Below are positions 34,900-47,879 of a DNA stretch of 64,000 nt, piece after piece (position 1 is the first letter of the stretch; each line of letters starts with the position of its first letter). Made by a program: the position numbers and the translations under genes. The notes below the pieces were generated by a model. The model was given only the letters and a program-made list of their open reading frames with translations. It was not told the DNA's origin and did not search any database. This DNA is from Neckera pumila (Eukaryota; Streptophyta; Bryopsida; Hypnales; Neckeraceae), in the NCBI GenBank assembly GCA_963969595.1, contig OZ018410.1, positions 3,286,001-3,350,000 of the forward strand, written 5' to 3'.

Positions 34900-36910
34900 G
34901 TGGATTTATTTGATGAAGGTTAACTATTTGGAAGGTAAAGGGCTATCTTGCGGCATTATTTGGGCCTAAATTTTCCTATAGAATAGCCTAGTCAATGCCA
35001 TTATATGATGATGACATTTCAAGCACAACTCTTTTTCAATAGGTTTCGGAGATTAAGTATCATCTCTCAAATTTTTACTGAAATTGTTCTCACATGCTTT
35101 CACATGTATTGATAATTTGACATACAAAAGTTCTTTAATGAAACATATAATCATTTCATGCTCAAAATGTTAATGGATAAAGAAGGTTGCAAGAAATGCT
35201 ACTAGTAAAATGTATAAGATTGTTGATTTTTCATTACCATAGCTTTTGCATTTATGACTCCAAATGACTTAAGATTTATAGGAAAAGGTACTTGTGAATA
35301 TTTTATATTATAAAAAAATTTTGAATATTTTTTAAAATTATTTAATATGTGTGAACAATCCTTATTGGTAACACTTCTGTCAATTTGGATTATTCTCGGG
35401 TTTATTATAAATATAATTGTTGTTTTAGAAAAACAAATTGGACTTTCAAAGCAACTTTTGGGATTACACAAACTATCAAATAGATTTCTACAAATAAAAA
35501 CAACCTTTTGTATGTGAAGAAATGGAAGTTAATGATTTTGCAATTTATTCATAAATACACAGTCCTCTTTTTAGGATACAAACATAATGAATTTTATGAC
35601 ATGTGTTTGATTTAGCATTATTTCCATACTTGAAATAGCATTTTTTGATATTTATAATAATGAAACATCAAACATTTGTGCAAGTGTGTGTAATTCTTCA
35701 ACTTTGTCTTTGTAAAGACTTGTTAGGAAAGGTATCTTGGAAGAAAACTTGACTTGCATTCCTTTCATGTTTATTGCTCCATTTGCATTAAATTTGAAAA
35801 GGGGCCCTAATTCTCTTAGAAAATCATGATATGAGGGATTGTGCAATTATAGAATGGGTCATTAGCAAGAAAAGGTTGGTTGTATGATTATTTGTCATAG
35901 CTTGTGGAAAGTGTTATTTCAATTAATAATTGTATGTCATGTTTTTAGATTGGTTAATAATTAGTATGTTTCACATTTTTTTGACAAAACAGAATAGAGG
36001 ATTTATTAAGACAAAGAATTGGTTTAATTAGTCATTGTATTCAAAAGCTACAAAAGATTTGAATTTTTTGTAAAGGTCTTCTAAATTTTCTTGTAAAACA
36101 ATAAATACATACACACACTTGTACAATGTTGCCAAGAATAGCAATATATTTGCACATTGGACCCTTTCATCACCAATGCGCAAGTTATATCCTTTCACCT
36201 ATACATGCTTCTATTTGTGTTGTTTTTTCTCCTGCTAGTCTCCATCTATGTGTGATATACATCTCTCTCTTTGATTGAAGTATTTTTGGAGTAAAACACC
36301 CACTCCCTCAATCATTTCATTTCTCTCAAAAACTTTAAGTGATATTGTCACCTTCATGTAAAATTCTCAAATGAAGGATTCCACATTGTCTCTAATATAT
36401 GCTTGACCACTTGCAAGTTTTGGTTATGCTTTGTTGAATTCTCATGGTTGCATGTACTTTTTAAGTGTCTCAACTACTAGAGAAATTTTATTTTTGCACA
36501 AGTTTCTCCCTATATATTTCTCAATACAATACTTAGTATTATCTTCATTGCTTGAAAATATTCAAAAAAAATCTTTGAAACAATCAAAAAATTCTAATGA
36601 ATACTCTAGCATGATAGACTCCAATATGCTATTGTTACCCTTGACATGTCTTATTTTCATTCACATCTTTGCTCAAGCCGCCATAGAGATCCACCATTTT
36701 CATAGAGTCCACCATTTTCAAATGTAGGATATTATATCTATAGAGGATTTACGGATGTAGTGGATCATCAAGCTGATTTGGCAATTATCAGAGGGTAAGT
36801 TGGAATGGTGTTGCATTGCATGTTTCACATGTGAAATGGGCAATTTAATACCAAAGTAGGACATGAGAATCCAACCCTTTCCTCAATCATATTTCATTGT
36901 GCTCAATTAG
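34900..36910. repeat. Downstream flank of gene B, shared with copies A and C
   Basis: Collinear with 17,024-18,720 and 20,815-23,220. No coding signal. It provides the empty sites for the Helitron and for the TIR element of copy C. Confidence 0.7.
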
Positions 36911-37866
36911 CCCCTAGAGGACCGAGGAGGGTTTTAGGGAGGTATTGTCAAAAACTGCAATTTTTGGGTATGTTATTCAAAAATGAAGATTGAAACTTTT
37001 TTTTTAACACTTAACCGTACAAATTTGAAGTTAAGTGTTTTACTAGAGTGTGGAAAAAATTTCAGTCCATTTGACCTCGTGGATTGAAAGATTATAACGT
37101 TTGAAGTGAAAAAAAAAACTTTTTTTCATTCTTGCAAAACAGGGTCAGCAAACTTTGGGCGCTCTTGGAGTAAACTTTTTGCTCTACACAAAAATGAGGA
37201 TTCTAACCATTCATAAGTAACTGATGTTAGCTTCACTCATGAAAAAATTTAGAAGCAACTAAGATGTCAAGCTTATATGAAATCACCGTGCAATGCAAAG
37301 AAGTTAAGTGAATTGGCAATACACTAGTCATTTTTTGATAATTTCTTGTGCAATGAAGAAATTTTTTATTTGAAACGCAAACGGCAAAAAGGTTAGAGAC
37401 AAAAATTTGGAATATGTGGAAAAAATTTCAAGAATTTTGACTTCACACATTGCAAGATAATGGAACTTGAAGTTAGAAGAAAATGTTTTTTTCTTGAAAC
37501 CACCCCAACATAGCTAACAAATGTTGCCTCCTCTTAAAATGTGATTTGTGAACTAAAATTTGTTTTTTCTTGGACAATTATATGCCATATTTTATTAGTT
37601 ACACACATGTCAAATTTCAAAAGTTGATGAGCTTTTTTGCAAAAGATTTCCAAAAGATTCTCAAATTGCCTGAGCTGCCTTAAAAGTTCAAAGCAGCATA
37701 ACTTTTGATTCAGGCACCGGATCGGAAAAAAAATTAGTTTTTCACCAAAAGAGTACATGTTTATACATTGTGTCCAAATTCCATGAACATCTGACTGAAA
37801 ATGACTTTATAGGAACCTACCCGAGATTTCTTGCGTATGTTGAACGGACACTTGGTCCTTTAGGGG
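36911..37866. mobile_element. TTAG-flanked CCCC/GGGG element P7 with known empty site
   Basis: A 956-bp element starting CCCCTAGAGGACCGAGG and ending GTCCTTTAGGGG, flanked by TTAG on both sides (36907-36910, 37867-37870). The sister sequence in copy C (24432-24435) reads AATTAGGGTTTGG with one TTAG and no insert. This is the cleanest evidence in the window for a 4-bp duplication. Confidence 0.9.
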
Positions 37867-37970
37867 TTAGGGTTTGGATTGAAGGGCTTGTCGTCTTCTG
37901 CTATCAATGCTCTTGATCTTGTATATATTCATTGCTTGCTTTCTTCAAATTACAGGATGAAGTCTCCTGT

Positions 37971-38050
37971 AGTTTGTTGTACCCCGCCAGGCCACTTATG
38001 GCTGGCAGCCTTATATTTTTTATTATTGCAATGAAATTCAGTTTCATTTG
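37971..38050 (+). mobile_element. Retroposon-like tail related to 11490-11626
   Basis: It shares TTGTACCCCGCCAGGCCA and TTGCAATGAAATTCAGTTTC with the short insertion in the 11 kb fragment. It is absent from the matching place in copy C (near 24,535). The next element (38055-38456) is inserted at its 3' side. Confidence 0.45.
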
Positions 38051-38054
38051 TGTA

Positions 38055-38456
38055 AGGTAGAGCCACCCATAACCGACCGAATATGGAATTCCAACATGAT
38101 TTGGAGCCGTGAAGGCAAAACAAATATACTTCATAGGTACATCAATAGAAATGACAAGGATTGCAAAAAGTTTGGTAATTTACTGCTTGAACTGGAATTA
38201 CTAGGAATCTTCGGAGGCAAAAAGTGCTTTGGACCCATGGCCAACGTCTAGACTCTTCCAATGCTAATCATTTAATAACTTTTTTCCTAATAATTATTTT
38301 CTACTTTCTTTCTCACAACTTGGGACATGTATCATGTATTTATTAGTTCCAACCTTGAAAAGGAAAAAAACAAACATTCTAAGCTATTCTTGGTAAAAAA
38401 TAAGTGCATTTATAGGTCGGGAATGGGTCACTAGTCAGTTATGGGTGGCTCTACCT
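38055..38456. mobile_element. TIR element with TA duplication (AGGTRGAGCCACCC family)
   Basis: Starts AGGTAGAGCCACCCATAAC and ends GTTATGGGTGGCTCTACCT, flanked by TA. It is 402 bp, uninterrupted, and serves as the empty-site reference for the nested element at 9469-9624. Confidence 0.8.
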
Positions 38457-38542
38457 TAAAAAAAATTAAAAAAATAAACTCACTTGCGAGAATGGCAATC
38501 ACAAAACAAAACCACAAAAGGCCAAATAATACTACAGTATTA

Positions 38543-38681
38543 GGGCCTCTTCACATTATGGCCGTCCAAGTCGAGAGGCCGTGAGACTCTGCAATATGAT
38601 TGGTGGAACCGACAGACACTGCAACATGATTGGTGGAAACGACGGACTCTCGACTTGGACGGTCATAGTGTTAAGAGGCCC
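38543..38681. mobile_element. 139-bp MITE with GGGCCTCTT ends
   Basis: Inverted ends GGGCCTCTTCACATTATGG and AAGAGGCCC, with GTCCAAGTCGAGAG / CTCTCGACTTGGAC further in. Copy C (near 24,595) lacks it, confirming a recent insertion. Flanks suggest a TTA-like 3-bp target, off by one base, so PIF/Harbinger is possible. Confidence 0.7.
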
Positions 38682-39999
38682 TTTATTTTGGATATGGGTA
38701 CTCATCGGTATTTAGGGAAATTACGTGACTGACTGGCATCAATTGGGGTCCTGAATTAATTGTAATTTCAGTCTGACTCTCTCAAATTCCATTTGAGTTG
38801 GAGTGGAGAATGATCAGTTGGTTGCGTAGACATGAGTTGGAGTTTTTCATGTTTGTATGTTGGTGTCCGTCTTGTTAGCATACAATTGTGAATTGTGTGT
38901 GTTATACTGCGCTTCTGACTTTGGAAGAGAAGGATGGTCGTATGATGCAATATTTAGGGATTTCAGCATGAACTTGATACCTCTGGTGATCTAGGCCCTG
39001 CTGCTTATCAATCAAGGAAGGGTAGTTGGTTATGAAAAAACCCTAATCTCAGAGGATGAGAAATTTCATGTTTCCATCCATAGAGAAATAGGATTCCATT
39101 TCCACAGTCTCCAATTTGATTTATGTTCAATCCCTATAGTCCAAAGGCCTTTCTTTTGGGGCATCAAAGTTATCATTTCTATTATGAGAAGATTGTTTTT
39201 CTTAGAAACAATCTTCTTTTGTTCTTTTTTTGGCATACCTAACCTTAGGATTTTGTAATAGACTAGTATAAAAGTGTGTGGAAGAAATTTTAGAAAATTT
39301 GCAGATTGCAAGATATTGTATTTATATTTAAAATGAAGAGAACAAACTTTTTTACACCCAGCATTACTTGATTCTAGATTTTGAATCTTGTTCACTTACA
39401 ATTTTTGTACTACAAATTTTGAATTTTGATTCTTAATGTTGAAGAATGGAATTAAGAGTCTCAAGTAAAGAAATTCGAAACCAACAACTTGATTTTTTTT
39501 TTTTAATTTGTTAAGAAGTACATAATAATATGTACCACATAGAATAAAGATCAAAATTGTGAATATCTCTAAAATGGAATTGAAACACATTGATTCCAAT
39601 AGTAAGACCTTTTTTTAAACAAAGAATTGATCCTTGTAGGACATATTTTCTAAATTTGTGAAAATTGAGTTCAAAAACAAAATAAAAAAGATGCAAGAAT
39701 TGCTTGCAAAGAAAAAGCTCCATAACTTTCACATCACTAATTCAAATGGAATGAACAAAAGCTTTACATATAGACAAAAATGTAATTGATAAGAAACAAA
39801 TGAAAAATAGTTATTTTAAACTTTTGTGGTTATTTTTCCTACTCAAAGAATTGCTTTTTGCTCCAAGCATTGATTGAATTGAAAACTATGTTTCCACTAA
39901 CTAAGCTAATGTGACTTCCTATCTTCAAAAAAAGTTTTAGAAATTCATATTAGTAATTGAGATCATAAAAGCCTACCTCAACCTTTAAATATCCTTTAA

Positions 40000-40924
40000 C
40001 CCCTAAAGTTTCATGACTATGTAATCACCAAAAACGCTCCAAAACTGCCATTTCTAATACAACTACCAAATTTTTGGAAAAAAAACAATTTTTGACACAT
40101 AAAACCGTAGGATCTTGTAGTATGATATTTTAAAAACATGTGGTAAAAATTTCAGAAAATTCCACCGTGTGGATCATAAGATATAAGCATTCAAAGTCTT
40201 GAAAACCATTTTTTCAATTCTGCGAAAAACCGGGCAGCTACACGTTGCAAGCTCACTTTCCAATGAAAAAATGCTGATAAAGGTGGTGCTTCTTTGAATT
40301 CAGTTTCCTAAACAAGTTGTCTATATGCATGAAAAATTTCACATCATTTGGAATTGTACAACATACAAGAAAAAAATAGTAAGTAGAAAGAAGTAGAAAA
40401 TGACTCAAAATACTAAATTGTTAAAAATTTAATCATGGAATTTAAAAATGCCAATCCCAACGGTTGTAATGTTGTAATAATCAATCTACATTCTAAGATT
40501 TTATTCTTTTCCCAAAAATATTGAAAATTGAGTTAAATAAACGACTTTAAAGTTTTTTTTAGAGTAGAGAATCCATAACTGCCCGCAAACCAAAAACCCT
40601 CATAACTTTTGACTCATTGATTGAAATGGAGTGACTCAAAGCTTTTTAAGTACATATAAATGTAGAGAACCAATTTCAAAAAAAAAATCCGGAAAAAATG
40701 ATTTTTTCTGATCTGCCCAAACTGCCCGGTTACGGAAAAAAGTAACTTATCAGGTCACAACTTTTGACTCGTATTTTGAAATGTCATGAAACTTGGTATA
40801 CATGAAGATATTCCTCGCCCCCACCTTCTATTAAAATTTCAGCCTCAAATATGGATATCTCTAGTCACACATACCTGCCCAAAATTTCTATACAACCAAA
40901 AAATGCATGTTGGTCCTTTAGGGG
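40000..40924. mobile_element. TTAA-flanked CCCC/GGGG element P8
   Basis: A 925-bp element with TTAA on both sides (39996-39999, 40925-40928). The matching place in copy C (near 25,935) reads tcctTTCAaaggaaacttgg, one base from TTAA, with no insert. The ends differ: the left carries ACTGCCATTTCTAATACAAC, the right the GGGCAGGT type. No transposase. Confidence 0.85.
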
Positions 40925-41287
40925 TTAAAGGGACACTTGGAACTTGGTGGTGTAACTTTTGCACTTTATACAAAGTAGTTTAATAACATGATGAATGTAA
41001 AGTTCAAAAAATATGTTACTTTTTTTCATCTAACTATAAGAAATTTTTATTAAACTATTATATAAATTTCTATTTTTAATAAATATAGTTCACTAATTGT
41101 CTATGGTTAATTATAATCAATCAATGATCTATGATTGTCCCTTATTTTGATTAATATTTTTTTAATCATTACTATTTTAGAATTTATAGTTGATTTAATC
41201 ACTTTTAGAATTTCAAATTATTATTTTGTTGGTAATTTCATAAAAATCTAAAAATTTCATAATTGTTATTTTTTTTTTCATTTTGGA

Positions 41288-41771
41288 CTAGCATAACATT
41301 TTGTAGCCTTCATTTGTGATGCCTTTATTCAATAAAATGATGTGGAATATTCCACATCATCTCATTCCGCAACAAAATGGTGAAAAAAGTATTCTACATC
41401 CAACAATAGTTATGGGGACATGCGGCAAGAATGGTTAATAGTAATCATGCCACCATAAATGTTCCGCCAAAGAATAGGGGCCTCAAGATCTTTGAACAAT
41501 AGACCACTTCCAAAATTTGATTTGATTTTTCAAAAAAACAAATAATTTATAAAAACAATCAGGTTTTTTTTAAATTGAATTTTATTCCTCCCAAAAATAA
41601 AAAATATGGTAGCAATCTACCATTCATAATTTGACGTAGATTTTCCAAAGGAGGAGGGGACCATCTTTATTCTATTGCATACTTTTCCTAATACTATGGA
41701 TGAACTTCATAGATGAAGACTCAAGAGAGAAGAAGTCCGATTCTTTTAAAGCTATTGAATGTTATGATAGT
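41288..41771. mobile_element. Candidate TIR insertion, 484 bp
   Basis: This stretch is absent from the matching place in copy C (near 26,290-26,320). Its ends are inverted (ACTAGCATAACATT / AATGTTATGATAGT). No target duplication is clear. Confidence 0.4.
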
Positions 41772-43690
41772 TACAATTTTATTCTTGTTTTTTTTTCTTC
41801 ATTAATTATGATCAATTAAGATCAATCAATCTATGATCTATGATAATCCATTGTTTTTATTAATAGTATCTATTCATTACCATTTAACAATTTATAGATG
41901 ATATAATTATTTTTGTGATTTATTAATTAGTTTATTCATGATTTCTTTTATAATTTATATTATGACAAGTATTCTAAAATGATAAGTATTTTATACATAC
42001 AACCAATTCTATGCAAAATTGACCTTGTGACATACTAAAGACATCCATACATATGCAACTTCTCTACTTAGCTCCACATAAAATCTAGAAGACAACTTTA
42101 AAAACAATGTTCAGTGGTGATCTTTCCTACCTTCCTTTGAACTTTGTTCATAACTTTTGATTAGAGACTCTAAATGACAAGAGGATTTTTAAAGGTGAGA
42201 ATTAAGTTGATTTTCCCGCATTTTCAATTGATCAAATTTTGGAAAAGTTGATTTATGATCCATAAATGAGATATGAAGTTTTGCTATAAATACAACTAGT
42301 GCATTTGACTCGACTTTAAGTCCTAATTTTCATATCCTACATGTAAGGTTGTAAGTTCTTCCTACCTTCCCACTATTATAAAGCACTTGCTTTCTTTGCA
42401 CATTGCAAACATTAAATAGTGAACTAAGCAAAGCAAACACAAAATTTTCTGCTTGCCAAATTCAATATAATTTGGATATAAAATGTTTGATTTTTATAAA
42501 ATTGGATGTCAAACCTACTTTCTCCAATTTTAATAATTTCTTGGAAAGGTAGTGTTAAAACAATGTCAAAAGTCCTTACAAATTAAACTCTATAAAATGC
42601 ACATATACAAAATGGTTATATGTACAAACTATTATTCACTACAATTGTATAAACTAGTAGTGAATTAAGCTAAGCAAACACTACATTATTTGCTTGTTGA
42701 ACTCAATATAAATTGTGTATGAAATGTTGGATTTTCATAAAATTAGATTTATTTTCCCCAATTTCATTAATTTGTAAAAAGATATTGTCAAAACAATGTC
42801 AAAAGTCCTTAGAAATTGATTTTTTTTTAAATGCACACTTACAAATGGTTGTAGCAACAAATACAAACTTATGATGGAACAAAGTATATAAAAATGGTGT
42901 GAAAAATAAGCCACGCTTCAAATTTATTCATGGCTTCAAATTTTGTTCATTTGTGCATGTGCATGTGCACTTGAGCCTTGTATAAAAATGAAATGTTGGC
43001 CCCATATAATATATATGTCAATGCATAAATCAACTCCGATGAACATGACCAATACAGAATTAGGCGCACTTTCTATTGGGAACACTTTGAAGAGTATCTT
43101 GCTTTTAACCAAAATACACACAAGCATGATCAATGAAAAGAAATCATCAAAACAAGACATGTACAAATCATATGTAGATTACAAGATGATCCATGGACTC
43201 TAAATTCAAGTGATTCCTAAAAATTCATGTACAAAAGTGGTGCCAACTCCAAAAAGAGTTTTGACTCATGTTGAAAAGACAAGAAGATGAACAATTTGCA
43301 TTTTAACTTCCACTCCACTTGACTTTGCTCTTCCTCTCAACCGTGTATGAACTACTCCTAATGGTCATCATTGGAATTAAAATCTAAATTATGCAATGTG
43401 ATAAAAAAACGCCTTCTTTCCATCAAGGACACAGGAGACTTGGTTGACATTTTTTGGGTGCATAGCAAAGTCATGTATATGCACTTAGGTTTTATTTGAT
43501 TTTGAAAGAATTCTTTAAAGAAAAGACAAGTGGTGACTTGGTCCAATGGTTCTAAAGAACAAATTTTGAATGGTTCTAAAGATTAAAAAAAATAATGCCA
43601 CTAATAGTTTTTCACTCTTAGGATTCTTGAGGGTGAAAATTTCTACTCTACTATTGGAATAACAACCAAGCATCCATACATGAGAAAAAA

Positions 43691-44284
43691 TGTGGTTGAT
43701 TGGGCACTTAGGAATTAAGCAACACCCCTAAGAAATTAGTGAACCAATAAGGATGTAAAGAGTTCATTGGAAAATAAATTTCAAAAGAAAACAAGTATTC
43801 TCTTGAGACTAGTGTTTTATGCAATTTAAGTTAGTAAGCTTACACTCAAAGAAATGTGCAATACAAATGCAAATTAGCACAATTTGCAAAAGAATGTTGC
43901 ATGACTATCATTATATGAAAGTACAGAGAAATGTCTCACTATCAATAGCAATAGTGTAGAATGATGTTGTTAAGAATTGAAAGAGAATTACATATTATTT
44001 TATTATATATTATATATTCTGGGACACTTTATAAATAAATTTGGAATTTTCAAGATATTATTTATAGAAATACTGAGAATTGATCAAAGATTTTTCATGT
44101 TCAAAAGATGTACATTTAGGCAAGAATGTGTAGAAGTTAGTTTTGCAATAAGACCGTTTTTGCATATTTCAGATACTAGTTTGAAATCTATGTCATTGTT
44201 GTCTTGTTTTCCTTTGTTCATTTGCTCCACCATTCATCTTCTTCATCTGTCCATTTTTCATATCAGTTCATCATATTCACCTTA
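43691..44284. other. AT-rich intergenic DNA, nothing recognised
   Basis: Past the end of the duplicated block. No protein-like ORF or repeat. Confidence 0.45.
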
Positions 44285-44715
44285 GAGCAGCTCCAATGCA
44301 TCACTCAAACAAGCACGGGGACGGTGCCAACAAGGCTTCCAGCATCTTCATGCAAAAAAATGCTCCCCAATGCAGCCACTCTAGTCCACTATATCAAATG
44401 AAAGCCCTTGCTCGGCATTTTGAGGCAAACCGCAAAGCACGGAACACCACACAAAAGCTCAAATTCTCTGACGCTCCCCAAAAGTCCAAACACCACCTAA
44501 AGCGCCCGTGCTAAAAAGTATAAGAGATTCCGTTGAGTTTTAAAAAACAATTGTTCCGGGGTGGTTTGTCGAGCCTCCACCTATCACTACATTGGAGGCA
44601 ATGCAGGTTGCGGCACGCTTGCAAGAGGCCCGGCCCACCCCACCTCTTCACTCTACATGCTGCCCAGGCGTCCCAATTCCCGGTGCCGTATGCATAGACT
44701 GCATTGGGCTTGCTC
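44285..44715. mobile_element. PIF/Harbinger-like MITE with TTA duplication
   Basis: Starts GAGCAGCTCCAATGCATC and ends TGCATTGGGCTTGCTC, flanked by TTA (44282-44284, 44716-44718). TTA duplication with GAGCA-type ends is typical of Tourist/PIF-derived elements. The 431-bp interior is GC-richer and has no credible ORF. Confidence 0.7.
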
Positions 44716-44905
44716 TTAACCCCTGAGCGCGGGGTCTATACCACATAACTCTGTGTCAAGCTCAAATCACTTACTGGGTTCCCTCACCAGTTTACTAATG
44801 CGCCTTGGGTGCTTTCAATAAACAATTTTGGGTTGCAACTCTCCTCATACATGAAATTTGTTTCCCTCTGCCAAGGAAGAAAATTGAACTCCATGGATTA
44901 ACTTA

Positions 44906-45155
44906 CACAAAATAGTGAAATTAAGTTGCCTTGTCAATTAGGTTGCCTTACCAGAGGTAAATTCCTTTATAGATCAATGCTTGTTCCACATGGAGATGCA
45001 TGTCACTCTTTGAACCAGGCCTTGAACTGGTGCACAAGTCTATGCCATACACATGGTTCTACATTGAATGCATCATTGTACAAAAGTAGTGAATATTTCT
45101 ATAGTGTGGATTGTCGAGAAACTAGTGTGGGGCAACCTAATTTCACTATTTTGTG
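44906..45155. mobile_element. TIR element, ACAAAATAGTGAAATTAGG family
   Basis: Ends CACAAAATAGTGAAATTAAG / CTAATTTCACTATTTTGTG, with TA on both sides. About 250 bp, closest to the copy at 30237. Confidence 0.8.
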
Positions 45156-45159
45156 TAGA

Positions 45160-46083
45160 TAATCTTCACAGTTACTAAGCTTGAGAGAAGATCATTGGAA
45201 ATAATATATTCTCCCTGATACTCTTTGAATCAAGCATGTTCAAGAATGTATTATCAAGTTCACTGTACGGCTCATAATCGAACTCACCAGCTTGGGAAAT
45301 TAATTCATTTGCTCTTCAACTTGACAAGCCTCAAGGATTGACTAGTCAACTTCAGTCAATTACAAAGTTATGAAGTACCAAACAACACCAGCCAGTTAAG
45401 TCACGCACACTCCGAATTCGTGAGGTGGAGGACGTGACAAGAAGCAGTCAAAATACTTCCCATCCATCACGGGTGGAATGTACTCAAATGTACTCAAATG
45501 TACTCAAATGTGCTCAGGCCAACTCTTGTATTGTATTTAAGTGCTTGGCTGATAACTTCCACTGCTTCAAGCTTCAAACATCATTGTCCTTAAAACCTTT
45601 GCAATGGAATTTATTTCATTGGTTTTTAAATGTAAAAACAAACAAACATCATTGTCCTTATTCTGTTGATTCATGGGACAGGAACCTGTGTCTACCAATC
45701 AGTAAGTTCGTTGGTCAACTGTGGACTAGGATAAGATAGAGGGGCAATGTGGAACGCCGGTCCTGCATTTGTGATTGCATTCCTGCCTTGCCAATCAAAC
45801 TGCCAAATTGTTGGTTATTAACTTTGCTACATGGCAGAACACTAATATGGAGCATTATGTACACAAAAGGTGTACTAGCCGTCATCTAAGCAGTTTTTAT
45901 ATATGGCGGAGTGTGATTTTTTTGGAAGATATTGCAAGGAAAGTGCAATTAAATGAGACTCCATCTAATTCGGTCTCAATGCATGTTATTTTCTTTATTC
46001 TATTAGATCATACATCTAGGATAGTCATACGTGTTTTATGAGATTTGTACCACATGAATAAGAGGCGGAAATGACAACTTGAG
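45160..46083. other. Intergenic DNA with a short tandem repeat
   Basis: No gene recognised. Three perfect copies of TACTCAAATG lie at 45481-45510. Confidence 0.45.
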
Positions 46084-46201
46084 AGCAGCCCCACTCCAAC
46101 ACGGGGAAGCAACACTTCAAATGGTCTGAACCATTGATCTTAGAAGATCAATGGTTTAGACCATTTGAAGTGTTGCTTCCCCGTGTTGGAGTGAGGCTGC
46201 T
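46084..46201. mobile_element. Near-perfect 118-bp foldback element
   Basis: AGCAGCCCCACTCCAACACG and its complement pair along almost the full length (arms of about 57 bases, tiny loop near 46,142). A 5-bp direct repeat TTGAG flanks it (46079-46083, 46202-46206). The near-perfect pairing implies recent insertion and would give a strong hairpin RNA. Confidence 0.8.
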
Positions 46202-46206
46202 TTGAG

Positions 46207-47292
46207 ATTTCGGTTCCAAAATGAAAAAGGGTTTTGTATTGTGACACAATTTGGTGGTGGTGCATTGGGTGTCCTTACCTTTAGAGTCAATGAAAGTCTA
46301 AAAGTAAAACAAAGGTGGGAACGTCCCCAGAGAGCCTAAAGGCAAGATCAATTACAATTAAGAAATAGAGTTCCAAGTAACTATATTACCATTAAACCTA
46401 CCAAAACAAAAAAGATTAATGATCTAGTGAGAAGAGAATGCATTCTGAAAGAAATAGAGTTTCAATGGAAATCATCCATGTGTTTCCAAAAGAAAAGAAA
46501 AGGAACTAGAGATTCTCGGGCAACCTAATACTGTATTAGTAATAATGCCCTTCCAGTCTAGTGTTTTCTTTGGAGAAAAATCCAATTGTTCTTCAATCTA
46601 ATGTCATACTTGGATGAAACTTGGTGATATCTATATCAAAACTAGGTGATACCTAGGTAAAATTTGGCAATTGGTCTTTCAATACAACAGTACTTTGGCT
46701 ATTTGATTGAACAAAATGAAACTTTTCTTTACAAAAATAGTCAACATCTTTTGGATGTAGACAATTGGCAAAAAAAATTGGAGGCCTAGCTTGTAAGAAA
46801 GTCAGTACAAATGTCCCAAGAACTCTCTTGGTGTGTTTTCTTTTTTGCTCCAGCTTCAGCCTAATTACGTAGTCCGGTATGAATGCCAAGGCCCAAGGGT
46901 CTATCTGGGCTATTTAAGATACACGATTACCAAACAATGGATGATTATCTTTGAGTTTATGAGAACCTTGTATACAAGATCCAAACAAATATATAGAGAT
47001 ATAAAATTTAAGGGTCTCGAACTGGGTACAAAGAGGTCTGAATGAAGAAAAAATTAAAGAAGGCCTAAATATTTGTATGAACTTGAAAAAAAGTCTGGAA
47101 GGGATTCAAGGCAAGTTCACCAAACAATCCACCTTTCACCCATTCATTCCATTTTTTAATGCTTGAGGAGCTCCTCACATGCTCTTAGCACTCACTCTTC
47201 ACATAACGGATATCTCAAAGTGCAAAGATGTACTCCGTAGAACATTGCACAAGAAGACAAAAAAATCTCACACAAAGATCAATATGCAAAGA
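46207..47292. other. Intergenic DNA, no gene recognised
   Basis: Short ORFs here have no recognisable domains or splice context. Confidence 0.45.
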
Positions 47293-47296
47293 TTAA

Positions 47297-47875
47297 CCCC
47301 TAAAGTCCCAAGGCCATTTTTCTGTCAAAAATCACTCAAAACTGCTACTTTTGTTGCATTCATCTAAAAGATCAGAATTTTTTTTTTTTTTTTAAAACTA
47401 ACCGTAGGATCTTGTACTACACTTTTTACAAATCGTGTAGTAAAAATTTTGTGATGTTTGACCGTACGGATTGAAAGATATCAGCATTCAAAGTGAATGA
47501 AAAAGTTTTTTCAAGAAGATGCTCTAATTGCCCAAAAAACAAGATTGTCCATAACTTTCTCGTAAAAAAATCCAAATGAAATGAATCAAAGCTTCCCAAA
47601 TAGGCAAAAATATAATCTATAAGGAAAAAAAATAAAAAATAAAAAATAAAATTTTTTTGCAAATTTTTTTTGCTGCCCCTTCTCCCCTATTTTGAGCTTA
47701 TTTGGGCATAACTTTTGCTCCCATGCACCAATTGAAATAAAAATGACATTCCCCAAAAGCTAATGAGTTTTTCTATCTTATGGAAAAGTGTCAAAAAGTT
47801 TCATTAAAAATTGAGCTCATAGGAACCTGCCCAAAATCCATTTTGTCCCCCGTAGGGACAATGGGACTTTAGGGG
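47297..47875. mobile_element. TTAA-flanked CCCC/GGGG element P9, short form
   Basis: A 579-bp element starting CCCCTAAAGTCCCAAGG and ending GGGACTTTAGGGG, flanked by TTAA (47293-47296, 47876-47879). The first ~12 bp at each end are strictly inverted; the inner ends are the two different end types of the family. It is internally shorter than P4, P7 and P8. Confidence 0.8.
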
Positions 47876-47879
47876 TTAA

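Larger units (their letters stand above)
37871..43690. repeat. Long duplicated non-coding block (partner 24.4-27.95 kb)
   Basis: Collinear with the block after pseudogene C. It is longer because of insertions at 37.97-38.46, 38.54-38.68, 40.00-40.92 and 41.29-41.77 kb. No conserved ORF was found in it. Confidence 0.65.

Noticed and set aside
42936..43203. Overlapping ORFs on both strands
   Set aside because: Neither frame is kept in the duplicated partner block and no domain is visible.
44716..44780. Possible further P-element end (TTAACCCCTGAGCGCGG)
   Set aside because: Only the first eight bases resemble the family tip; no matching right end follows, and the TTA belongs to the duplication of the neighbouring PIF-like element.
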